DNA from: CAYWNK01 sp047639615 | GTDB lineage: Bacteria; Planctomycetota; UBA1135; GCA-002686595 | Direction: 5' to 3' | Assembly: GCA_047639615.1 (NCBI GenBank) | Contig: JBLIOL010000081.1 | Span: 1-17,497, forward strand | Length of the DNA stretch: 17,497 bases | The notes under the pieces: model-generated | What the model saw: the letters and a program-made list of their open reading frames with translations, nothing else | Database searches by the model: none | What the model was told of the DNA's origin: nothing | Part shown: positions 7,299 through 14,242 of the stretch, in pieces | How the letters are laid out: each line of letters opens with the position of its first letter | Position numbering within the stretch: the stretch's first letter is position 1 | Translations under genes and position numbers: made by a program

Positions 7299-8234
7299 AT
7301 GTTCAGGCACTCACCAACCGGCAAGCACACGGCAAGCGCCTTGGGGCTAGCAGCCCTCCTCGCGGCTGTCTGTAGTTGCACCATGGCCCCCACCGGGCCG
7401 CTCCCCGATCCGCTCCCCGCAACCCTGGAATGGGCGCAGACTAGCGCCGATGAAGGCTGCTTCTTGGGGCTCACCGTGCGCGAGAATGACTCGGGCTCCT
7501 TGGAGGCACTCGCCTTCGATCCGGGCGCGCGAATCACGGCCGTAGCCGAGGGCTCGCCTGCCGCGGCCGCCGGCATGCAGATCGGCGACGTACTCCTGAG
7601 CCTGGGGGAGATCGAAGTCAACGACGCTGGCGGCCTAGCCGGTGTGCTCGCCGGACTCGAGCCCGGGCAAGTCGCCCAGGCCCAGGTGCAGCGTGGCGAC
7701 TCGCTTTTCGAACTCGGCGTCACCCCGCGCACACGCAATGGCTCCGCAAGCGCAGCCAAGCGCCTGTGGCGCGCCGACCCGGCGCGCAGCCTGGCCGGTT
7801 GGCTTGCAGGCCAAGGCGGCGTGGTGTTGGTCACCAGTCACGAGGACGGCCCCTTCCCCGCAGCCGGCGTCCCGGTTGGCAGCGTCATACTGGAGGTCGA
7901 CGGCCAAACCCAACGCTCGGACCTCGATCTGATTCGTTACTTCCAGAGCCAGGACGAAGGCGAACGCATCGAAGTCAGCTACCGCGAACCGGACAGCACG
8001 GAACTCAGCTCCGCGCGCGTTCAGTTAGCAAATCCGGAGCGCCGCGTCACGGAGCTCAGCCTACCTGTGGTCATGACCTACAGCAGCGATCCGGAAGGTA
8101 AGCAGACAAACTTCGTGCTGCTGGACTTTTGGTTCATCTCGCTCTTCCGCTATACGCGCGAAGGCGAAGAAAAGCACTGGAGCATCCTGCGCTTCCTACG
8201 CTTCTCCACCGGACTCGGGGAGCTTGGAACTTGA
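7299..8234 (+). CDS. Putative lipoprotein with two PDZ domains
   Basis: A 311-residue protein with a hydrophobic leader ending LLAAVCSC; Cys27 is a possible lipidation site, though VCSC is an imperfect lipobox. The first PDZ domain (about 76-143) holds GSPAAAAGMQIGDVLLSLGE, the usual 'A-A-G-L-x-x-G-D-x-I' loop. The second (about 175-245) holds AAGVPVGSVILEVDGQ and is more degenerate. There is no protease domain, so it resembles a substrate-binding or tethering adaptor rather than a DegP/Ctp protease. The tail (256-305) is aromatic and basic, with FWFISLFRYTREGE and a helix-like HWSILRFLRF, and may be membrane-apposed. It lies 55 nt behind the permease; its TGA overlaps the TTG start of the next gene. 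It probably works in the periplasm with the FG-GAP proteins; this is inference from position. Confidence 0.85.
   Translation: MFRHSPTGKHTASALGLAALLAAVCSCTMAPTGPLPDPLPATLEWAQTSADEGCFLGLTVRENDSGSLEALAFDPGARITAVAEGSPAAAAGMQIGDVLLSLGEIEVNDAGGLAGVLAGLEPGQVAQAQVQRGDSLFELGVTPRTRNGSASAAKRLWRADPARSLAGWLAGQGGVVLVTSHEDGPFPAAGVPVGSVILEVDGQTQRSDLDLIRYFQSQDEGERIEVSYREPDSTELSSARVQLANPERRVTELSLPVVMTYSSDPEGKQTNFVLLDFWFISLFRYTREGEEKHWSILRFLRFSTGLGELGT
8217..8233 (+). promoter_or_regulatory. Shine-Dalgarno and TTG start that set the 5' end of the first FG-GAP gene
   Basis: GGGGAG (8217-8222) lies 8 nt before TTG at 8231-8233, which overlaps the TGA of the PDZ gene (TTGA). The residues read from this TTG form a clean signal peptide. 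No in-frame ATG occurs near it, and an upstream in-frame TTG at 8129 would add an arginine-rich leader that spoils secretion. Confidence 0.6.
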
Positions 8235-9805
8235 GTCCGTCCTTACGCGGGATCGTCCTAAGCCTATGTGTACTCGGGGCCCAAAGCGCACTTGCCAATG
8301 ACAGCTTCTATGTGGACGCGAGCCTGGAGCCCACGGGAAAGCTCCTCGGGTGGCAGGCTGTGGATGGCCTACCCGGTGCGCTTGCTCCCCTGGCTCGGGA
8401 TCTAGTCCTGGCCGTGCGAACGGCGGAAGGCCGCGAGCTACGGGTGCACGCGCTGCGCTCCGATGGCATCGATCCCACTCCGCGGCACACGGTGCCCATG
8501 CTGAAGGACGTCATCGCCTGGGGCGTGGCAGATGTGCGCGCCGAGGAAGGTAAGGAACTACTACTGCTCACCCAGGGCGGAGCCTGGTCCTATTCCCTGC
8601 TCAAGGAGGGCTATCGCGGCAATGCCGCTGCCCTGGCGAAGACGGAGCTGATCTACGACCTGCCTAACCCGCACCGACTGCCCTACTGGGCCTTCGTGCT
8701 GCCTGGCCCTGAGGGCAAGTCCCAGGACCGCGTGTTGCTGCCCGGGCGCGAAGGCTACGCCATTTGGTCCGAGAGCCCGACCGAACCAGGCGTCTGGAAA
8801 GCAGGTCCGCTGTTCACCGCCAGCGCTCCGACCGAGGTACGCAAAGACGAAGATCAACCCAGCGATGAGGACTCTGACAACAGCGTCGACATCGATCTGG
8901 TGCTAGCCGGAAATGCCTCGCCCTTTCTCGACCACAAGGAGAACGAAGGCGCGGACCTGTTGCACGATTCCTTAGCTTACCGGGCCCCGGCCATGCTGGA
9001 TGTGGACGGCGACGGCCGGCTCGACCTCTTGGCTTGGACCGCTGAGGGTTTAGCCATGCACTCTGCGGGCGCCGACGAGCCCGGCTGGGTGCGTCCCCTC
9101 CCGGAGTACCTCAATCCCGAAGACACCAGTCGCGATCTAACCCTGGCCGACCTGGACGGGGATGGCGACCTGGATGTGTTGGCCAAGCTGACAGAAGAAT
9201 CCTCTGGCCTCGAGGACAGCGCCGTGCGCTTGCTCATTCTCTTGCAGGAGAAGGGTCGCTTCTTCCCCAGCAAGCCCAACCAAGTGCTGCGCTTCAATGC
9301 TGCGGAGATGCGCACGCAGGTGACGGATGTGAACGGCGATGGGCGCCCGGATCTGGTCATCCGCAAGTTCGAACTCCCCAGTCTTCTGGAGAGTGTCAGT
9401 GGCCTTGAGTTCACCTTCACCCATCTCGTGTACTTCGGCAACAAGCGCGGTTTCGAGCGCAAGCCCGCCGTCAAGAACGTGGAGGTCTACGACGAGGACA
9501 GCGTGGCCGGAGCCATCGCCAACTACAAGCTAGTGCGCGATTGCGACGGTGACGGCAACGCCGACCTGGTCGCGCTGGACCTGGAGGGTCGCTTGAGCGT
9601 GCGGCGTGTCACCAAGAAATCGAGCTTCTTCGGAGGCGACTCATGGAGCATGGATGAGGCGCCCTGGAAACTCTTTGACACCCGTGGCGCGATCAAGTCC
9701 CTGAGCGTGCCCGACCTCAACGGGGACGGACTTGGTGACCTGGTGTCATTGGGTTCCAAGCGACTCACGGTGTACCTATCCCAACGCCGCAGAGGCTCCC
9801 GATGA
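8231..9805 (+). CDS. Secreted FG-GAP/VCBS repeat protein, first of a tandem pair
   Basis: A 524-residue exported protein when read from TTG 8231. The signal peptide covers residues 1-22, with likely cleavage after ALA. Five Asp-rich loops of the Ca2+-binding FG-GAP/VCBS type are visible: DVDGDGRLD (257), DLDGDGDLD (307), DVNGDGRPD (366), DCDGDGNAD (437) and DLNGDGLGD (495). Each is followed by a short hydrophobic strand (LLA, VLA, LVI, LVAL, LVSL), as in integrin-like beta-propeller blades. The first 250 residues lack such loops and contain an acidic stretch around residues 204-225. No enzymatic motif is seen. A role in binding or as a surface or periplasmic scaffold is likely. It is coupled to the PDZ gene before it and the second FG-GAP gene after it by 4-nt overlaps. 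The start is less certain than the family. Confidence 0.87.
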   Translation: MSPSLRGIVLSLCVLGAQSALANDSFYVDASLEPTGKLLGWQAVDGLPGALAPLARDLVLAVRTAEGRELRVHALRSDGIDPTPRHTVPMLKDVIAWGVADVRAEEGKELLLLTQGGAWSYSLLKEGYRGNAAALAKTELIYDLPNPHRLPYWAFVLPGPEGKSQDRVLLPGREGYAIWSESPTEPGVWKAGPLFTASAPTEVRKDEDQPSDEDSDNSVDIDLVLAGNASPFLDHKENEGADLLHDSLAYRAPAMLDVDGDGRLDLLAWTAEGLAMHSAGADEPGWVRPLPEYLNPEDTSRDLTLADLDGDGDLDVLAKLTEESSGLEDSAVRLLILLQEKGRFFPSKPNQVLRFNAAEMRTQVTDVNGDGRPDLVIRKFELPSLLESVSGLEFTFTHLVYFGNKRGFERKPAVKNVEVYDEDSVAGAIANYKLVRDCDGDGNADLVALDLEGRLSVRRVTKKSSFFGGDSWSMDEAPWKLFDTRGAIKSLSVPDLNGDGLGDLVSLGSKRLTVYLSQRRRGSR

Positions 9806-11472
9806 TCGCCCTACTGAGCCTCTTGGCCACAGCTCTGCCCGCGCAAGCTCCTGACGATCCCTTTGTGCGCAGTGACCTGCGCCTGCCCCTAAGCGGCGTC
9901 GTACTGGGGCTGCAGGACGCCGATGGCGACGGCGACAAGGACGTCTTCCAGATCGGCGCGGGAGGGATTTGCGTGCGCCTGCAGGCAGCGGATGGAACCT
10001 TCGCTACCGAACCCTGCGAGCCCTTACTTTGGCCCTCGCCCAAGGTGGCTTGGGACTTGGAGGACCTCGATGGCAACGGCAGCGTCGACGTGATCCTCTT
10101 CGAGGGCGGTACCCTCGTGCGCAGTTTCAGCCTAGGTGCTGACGGCCGCTTCGGCGAAGGCCAAACCGTACTCAATGCTGAGGGCTGGTTGCCCCCGGGC
10201 AATCACCGCGTCAACTTCGCGCGAGATGTGGACGGCGACGGTCGTACGGATCTGGTGCTGCCCGGACAGCGCTCGCACCGCATCTACCTGGCCAACGCCA
10301 AGGGCGCGGAGACAGCCTTCGCCGAGCCCCTGGAAGTACGCTATCAAGCCGACGTGAACTATGAGCTCGGTGACCCCGGCAGCCTGGAAGGCCGCTTCGG
10401 CCGTCAGGTACGCGTGCCTTGGTTCGAGCTCACCGACGTGGACGGCGACGGCACACGCGACCTAATCTCACGCACACCCGAGGCTGTTGCCTTCCACCTG
10501 GCGCGTCCCAAACTGGAAGCCGAGCCCACCTGGGTGCTCGACCTAGAGGGTCTCACCAAGAGCCTCACCCAACAGTCGGGCATCAACCTCGATGACCTGC
10601 TCAGCAACATCGACGACCGCGTGCTCTGGACCCTTGCGGACCTCGACGGCAAGGCGCCGCGGGATCTAGTGTTGGGCCTGGGCGGCAAGTTCCAAGTCTT
10701 CCTGGGCGGCTCCACCCGCGGCCCGATCGGCACGCCCGATCAAGTGCTCAAGTCCAGCGGCAAGGTGCTGGCGTTCTTCGTACGCCAGGTTCTGGGCGAC
10801 GCCAAACCCGACCTGCAGATCCTGCGCGGGGAGCGCATCTCGCTCAGCCGAGCACTACGCTATCTGATCCTTCCCGGGCGCCTGGACTTCAACGTCTACA
10901 GCTACGTGAACGAAAACGGCACCTTCGCGCGCCGGCCCACCCAACGGGGCACGGTCGGCCTGGAGGTTCCACGCTTACTCTCCTTTGCAGAGGACGCCGA
11001 AGGCATCTCCAAGGCCATCGATGCACAGTTCGAGATCCCAGCCATTCGCTTCGACTGGGACGGAGACGGCGTACGCAACGACATCATCGATGTGCTCGAT
11101 GAGCAGCTACGCGTAGTTCGGGACCGCGCCCCGCGCCCTGGGGTAGTGGAGTCCGTACTCACCGATACGCCCGACCTGGACGGCATCCTCGAAGCCTTCG
11201 TACTCTCCAAGCTCGACGGACGCGGCGATGGCGGTGAGTTGATCTTCAGCCTCGACCAGCTGGCCGACAACGACCTAGCACCCGGCGCGATCCTGCGCAG
11301 CGCTGCCCGCGGCGCGGCGCCCGTTGCGCTCTCAGCCTTCGGCTTGGTGGAGCAGCCCACCCTGCGAGTCGTAGACCTGGACGGGGACGGTCGCGACGAT
11401 GTGATCGGCTGGGGTCGCCAGAACCACGAGTGGTCGATTCGCTTGTTCGTGCGCAAGCCGAGCGACCAGTAG
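9802..11472 (+). CDS. Secreted FG-GAP/VCBS repeat protein, second of a tandem pair
   Basis: A 556-residue exported protein starting at ATG 9802, inside the stop of the previous gene (ATGA overlap), with AGAGG 7 nt upstream. The signal peptide is short (1-16, cleavage after AQA). Seven Asp-rich loops are visible: at residues 39 (DADGDGDKD), 88 (DLDGNGSVD), 142 (DVDGDGRTD), 212 (DVDGDGTRD), 280 (DLDGKAPRD, degenerate), 418 (DWDGDGVRND, with one extra residue) and 525 (DLDGDGRDD). Seven loops would fit a seven-bladed propeller, although spacing is irregular and a 120-residue stretch (about 295-415) has none. It resembles the preceding gene in architecture, so an old duplication is likely. It is the last gene of the five-gene set; no catalytic motif was found. 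Confidence 0.9.
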   Translation: MIALLSLLATALPAQAPDDPFVRSDLRLPLSGVVLGLQDADGDGDKDVFQIGAGGICVRLQAADGTFATEPCEPLLWPSPKVAWDLEDLDGNGSVDVILFEGGTLVRSFSLGADGRFGEGQTVLNAEGWLPPGNHRVNFARDVDGDGRTDLVLPGQRSHRIYLANAKGAETAFAEPLEVRYQADVNYELGDPGSLEGRFGRQVRVPWFELTDVDGDGTRDLISRTPEAVAFHLARPKLEAEPTWVLDLEGLTKSLTQQSGINLDDLLSNIDDRVLWTLADLDGKAPRDLVLGLGGKFQVFLGGSTRGPIGTPDQVLKSSGKVLAFFVRQVLGDAKPDLQILRGERISLSRALRYLILPGRLDFNVYSYVNENGTFARRPTQRGTVGLEVPRLLSFAEDAEGISKAIDAQFEIPAIRFDWDGDGVRNDIIDVLDEQLRVVRDRAPRPGVVESVLTDTPDLDGILEAFVLSKLDGRGDGGELIFSLDQLADNDLAPGAILRSAARGAAPVALSAFGLVEQPTLRVVDLDGDGRDDVIGWGRQNHEWSIRLFVRKPSDQ

Positions 11473-11563
11473 CCCCCACCTAGGACTAAGCGCCTGCCCG
11501 CTGGAGGACACTCCTAATCTGAAAGGGTTCGCTGTGCTCAGCATCAGCAGCCAGAACTCCCGA

Positions 11564-11603
11564 CGCACGAGAGCGGAATCTTCTTCTACGGTCCGCTCGT
11601 GCG
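11564..11603. terminator. Bulged hairpin downstream of the FG-GAP gene
   Basis: CGCACGA (11564-11570) pairs with TCGTGCG (11597-11603), and GCGGA (11573-11577) with TCCGC (11592-11596), leaving a 2-nt bulge and a 14-nt loop. It lies about 90 nt behind the stop. No T-run follows, so it may stabilise the 3' end or mark a structured remnant rather than act as an intrinsic terminator. Confidence 0.4.
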
Positions 11604-11705
11604 CTCTGCCCCGCTGGGCGGCGGCGTTCTGTGCATCTCCGCTGGCTCCCTCGGCCTCTCCGCCTGCCGGTGGTCAACTCCGGCCCCCTGGGCACGCTGC
11701 GGTTC

Positions 11706-11777
11706 CAACCGAACTGATCTGTATATTTTTGCTGTGCTCCGCACCTCGCCATGCCGCATCAAATGGCTGGCCAAATC
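11706..11777 (-). pseudogene. Fragment resembling a tyrosine recombinase C-terminus
   Basis: Read on the minus strand, 24 codons give DLASHLMRHGEVRSTAKIY followed by RSVRL. The LMRH box, the Arg four residues after its His, the Thr two further on, and the Tyr ten residues after the His match the end of XerC/D-like and IS-associated tyrosine recombinases, which have LMRHSD-x-R-x-T-x-x-x-Y with the nucleophile Tyr. The upstream R and HxxR boxes are absent, and the frame is closed by a stop about 25 codons upstream, so any gene is truncated. No flanking repeats or att-like duplication were found. The match is short and chance cannot be excluded. Confidence 0.35.
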
Positions 11778-11832
11778 CAAGCGGGCCTGGCCTGGAAATA
11801 CCAAGCCTGGCTCCGTGATTCGGCGGCGGGCT

Positions 11833-11849
11833 CAGGTTGGTTCAACCTG
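11833..11849. terminator. Short stem-loop just past the truncated hemoglobin gene
   Basis: CAGGTT (11833-11838) and AACCTG (11844-11849) form a 6-bp stem with a 5-nt loop, 26 nt beyond the stop of the leftward hemoglobin gene. It is a possible weak terminator for that gene; no clear T-run follows on the minus strand. Confidence 0.25.
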
Positions 11850-11875
11850 TCGGGCGCATTGGCCTTGAGCTTCTA

Positions 11876-12268
11876 CTAGGCGGCTTTCGACTGGGAGCTC
11901 GTGTCGCGGCCCAGGACATCGTCGCGCACGCTCTCGGCGACGGCCGCGGCTTCGACGATCAGCTCGCCCGCGACACCCAAGTCGACCAGGATTCCGCCGA
12001 GGTGTTCCATGACGGCGTCGGAGTGGCTGTCGATCAGGCCGCGCTCCACAAGATGGGCGTGGCCCGTAGCCATGTCCTCGCCGCTGTAGTTGGTGGGCCC
12101 GCCGAAGGCCATGGTCAGAAAGGCGCGCTGCTTGCCCACCTGCTGCTGCATGTCCACATCGTCGAAGAAATGCTTGATGCGGTCATCCGCCATGACCTTG
12201 CTGTAGAAGAGATCGACCGTAGCGGAGACTGCGTCCTTGCCGCCAAGTCGCTCGTAGAGGGTGCCCAT
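11876..12268 (-). CDS. glbN: Group I truncated hemoglobin (TrHbN-like)
   Basis: A 130-residue 2-on-2 globin. Family members bind heme and O2 or NO and often detoxify NO. Visible marks are the N-terminal LYERLGGKDAV (4-14), FYSKV with Tyr22 at the B10 distal position, the MQQQVGKQRAFLTMAFGGP stretch (40-58) of the E helix with the group I GGP-x-x-Y-x-G-x-x-M pattern ending at Met66, and His70 in MATGHAHL at the place of the proximal F8 heme ligand. Length fits group I, and the HGHPxLRxRH pattern of group II is absent. Start: ATG 12268 lies directly before the conserved TLYERLGG; the frame is open 84 nt further upstream, but those residues are not globin-like. It stands alone, converging with the FG-GAP gene and well separated from the upstream dehydrogenase. 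Confidence 0.92.
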   Translation of the reverse strand: MGTLYERLGGKDAVSATVDLFYSKVMADDRIKHFFDDVDMQQQVGKQRAFLTMAFGGPTNYSGEDMATGHAHLVERGLIDSHSDAVMEHLGGILVDLGVAGELIVEAAAVAESVRDDVLGRDTSSQSKAA

Positions 12269-12500
12269 GGGGGTTCTTACTAAAAGGGATACTCGGGATA
12301 GTCCTTCTAGAATAGGCACCGCTGGCCTTTGGACTTCAGCCCACCCGCACAAATACGGGTGTCATTCCAGCAACCCGAGCCGAGGATGCCGCAAGCGAGC
12401 ACGCGGCGCGATCGGAGCTGGGCACAGCTGGAAAGCCTGGCGCGCTGCACGAGCGGCACCCGCAGCGTCAGCCCCTGCCCCTGATCATCAGACTTGCGAA

Positions 12501-12538
12501 CAGTGCTGAGCCCGGTCCTCTGACCAGGCTCAGCACTG
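12501..12538 (-). terminator. Strong hairpin directly behind the dehydrogenase gene
   Basis: CAGTGCTGAGCC (12501-12512) is perfectly complementary to GGCTCAGCACTG (12527-12538); inside, after one C/A mismatch, GGTC (12514-12517) pairs with GACC (12522-12525) around a CTCT loop. The stem begins 4 nt after the stop of the leftward dehydrogenase gene. Only a short T pair follows on the minus strand, so it is a terminator or a 3'-end protecting structure. Confidence 0.75.
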
Positions 12539-12542
12539 CAGG

Positions 12543-14102
12543 CTAGGCCTCTTCGGGAGCGCCGAAGCGGCTCTCGATCAGGCCCTTGAAACCCTGCAAG
12601 GCCGTGCGCTGCAAGTAGAACTCCAGGCCGCGAACGGCTCCCAATTCTTCGCCACCGCCAGCGCGCCCGGGCCCACCGTGCACGGAAGCCGGCAGGACCA
12701 TGCCCGGGGGCAAGGCCTGCTCCGCCACGCGCTCGGAAGCAAACCAAACCCGGCCATGCCAGGGGGCCACTTCGAGCACGAAACTCTCGGTCCAATCCGC
12801 ATCGTTCGAGTAGCAGGAGGTCACCAGTCCGCCACCGCCGCGCACCACGCCAGCGCCGGCGTCGGCAGCACTGCCGGAGTAAGCGATCAAGGTAGCCACC
12901 GGTCCGAAGACCTCGAGCTCGTGCAGGATGTCAGCTTCGGGATCGCGCGCTACCAATAGTGTAGGCGACACAAAGCGGCCCGCTTCCGGAACCCCGTCGG
13001 GGCGCGTCTCAAGACCACCGCAAGCCACGTCGCAGACTTCCGTCAGCTTGGCCAAGCCCGAGCGTACGTCCTCGAGCTGTCCGCCGTGGGCCACCGGGCC
13101 CATGCGCACGCCCTTGGTGTTCGGGTCCCCCACCGGCACGCGGCCGATGGCCTCAACCAGGTCGCGCGTAACGTCCTCCATGCGCTCCTTTGGAACGAAG
13201 ATACGCCGCACGGCGGTGCACTTCTGACCCGTTTTTTGGGTCATGTCGGTGACCACATTCTGCAGGAAGATGCCGTAGGTGTCGGCGCTGTCCTCGACGT
13301 CAGGAGCGAGCACGGCCGCGTTGATCGAATCCGCCTCCACGTTGATGCGCACGCTCTGGGCGATCAAGTTCGGGTGCGAACGAATGATGCGGCCAGTGGC
13401 TGCGGAGCCGGTGAAGGCTACGCAATCCTGCGCTCCCAAGTGATCGAAGAGATCGCCGGCGGAACCGCACAGGAACTGGAAGGCGCCCTCGGGGAGGATG
13501 CCGGACTCGGCGATGATCTGCGCCACACGCCAGGCGACAAGGGCCGTGGCCGTGGCCGGCTTTTCGATCACCGGTACGCCCGCCAGCAGGGAGCAAGCTG
13601 CCTTCTCGAGCATGCCCCAGGCGGGGAAATTGAAGGCGTTGATGTGCACCGCCACGCCGCGCCGCGGGACGCGGATGTGCTGGCCCCAGAAGCGTGCCGT
13701 ACGACCCAGCTGAGTACCCTCACCGTCGAGCAGGTAGGGCTTGTCGCCGAGCCCCTTGGCGAAATGCGCGTAAGCAGCCAGGGTGCCGGTGCCCCCGTCG
13801 ATGTCGAACTTGGCGTCGCCGCGTGTGCAGCCGCCGTTCTTGCCCGCCAGCTCGATCAGCTCTTCACGGTGCTCGTGCACCGCTGCGGAGAGCGCCTTGA
13901 GCATGCGCCCGCGCTCCTGGAAACCCAGGGCGCGCAAGGCCGGCCCGCCCACCTCGCGGGCGTGGGTAACCGCCGCGCCCATGTCGATGCCGCCGGTCCC
14001 GGTTTCGGCAACGGCCTCGCCGGTGATGGCGTTTTCGAGGGTGGCCAAGTTGCCGCTGCCGGGCTGCCAGGCGCCGAGTACGTAGCTGGAGAGGGTCTGC
14101 AT
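12543..14102 (-). CDS. PaaZ/BoxD-type CoA-thioester semialdehyde dehydrogenase
   Basis: A 519-residue NAD(P)+-dependent aldehyde dehydrogenase. It resembles the N-terminal domain of PaaZ (phenylacetate pathway) and the stand-alone BoxD (benzoyl-CoA epoxide pathway), both of which oxidise a ring-cleavage CoA semialdehyde. Visible features: the start MQTLSSYVLGAWQPGSG, HINAFNFPAWG with Asn158, cofactor Lys181 in EKPATATA, TGSAATG (231-237), general base Glu256 in NVEADSIN, nucleophile Cys295 in GQKCTAVRR, and the subfamily tail HGGPGRAGGGEELG. The RSHP...RINVEADS stretch reads more like BoxD. The protein stops where PaaZ would continue into its MaoC-type hydratase domain. ATG 14102 is chosen because the conserved text starts there; 38 upstream in-frame codons look non-coding. 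No paa or box genes are adjacent, so the exact substrate is uncertain. Confidence 0.92.
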   Translation of the reverse strand: MQTLSSYVLGAWQPGSGNLATLENAITGEAVAETGTGGIDMGAAVTHAREVGGPALRALGFQERGRMLKALSAAVHEHREELIELAGKNGGCTRGDAKFDIDGGTGTLAAYAHFAKGLGDKPYLLDGEGTQLGRTARFWGQHIRVPRRGVAVHINAFNFPAWGMLEKAACSLLAGVPVIEKPATATALVAWRVAQIIAESGILPEGAFQFLCGSAGDLFDHLGAQDCVAFTGSAATGRIIRSHPNLIAQSVRINVEADSINAAVLAPDVEDSADTYGIFLQNVVTDMTQKTGQKCTAVRRIFVPKERMEDVTRDLVEAIGRVPVGDPNTKGVRMGPVAHGGQLEDVRSGLAKLTEVCDVACGGLETRPDGVPEAGRFVSPTLLVARDPEADILHELEVFGPVATLIAYSGSAADAGAGVVRGGGGLVTSCYSNDADWTESFVLEVAPWHGRVWFASERVAEQALPPGMVLPASVHGGPGRAGGGEELGAVRGLEFYLQRTALQGFKGLIESRFGAPEEA

Positions 14103-14242
14103 GAATCTGCTTGGGGGGACGGGTGAACCGGAAGGCCGGTTTCCTGGGGCAAACAGGATAGGGATAGATGCTTGAAATGGCGCCAAGCGAGCGGCGTATC
14201 CGAGCACCTCACCCACTTCGGCCCTCCAGAAGGTCCCCTGCC

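Larger units (their letters stand above)
11473..11875. other. 403-bp region without an intact gene, between convergent genes
   Basis: The stretch separates the end of the second FG-GAP gene from the end of the truncated hemoglobin gene, so it should contain terminators for both directions. It holds a bulged hairpin (11564-11603), a short stem (11833-11849), an unusual A/T patch around 11720-11730, and a recombinase-like fragment on the minus strand (11706-11777). Open frames here are short, low in family likeness and probably not expressed. Confidence 0.6.

Noticed and set aside
8129..8230. Upstream extension of the first FG-GAP gene from TTG 8129
   Set aside because: It would put a basic 34-residue leader before an evident signal peptide and overlap the PDZ gene by more than 100 nt.
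11833..11849. tRNA T-arm-like GGTTCAA stretch
   Set aside because: The stem pairs around GGTTC rather than flanking a 7-nt T-loop, and no acceptor, D or anticodon arms can be built around it.
13086..14126. 346-codon plus-strand frame opposite the dehydrogenase gene
   Set aside because: Composition is His/Gly/Ala-rich without recognisable motifs, while the minus strand encodes every catalytic motif of an aldehyde dehydrogenase.
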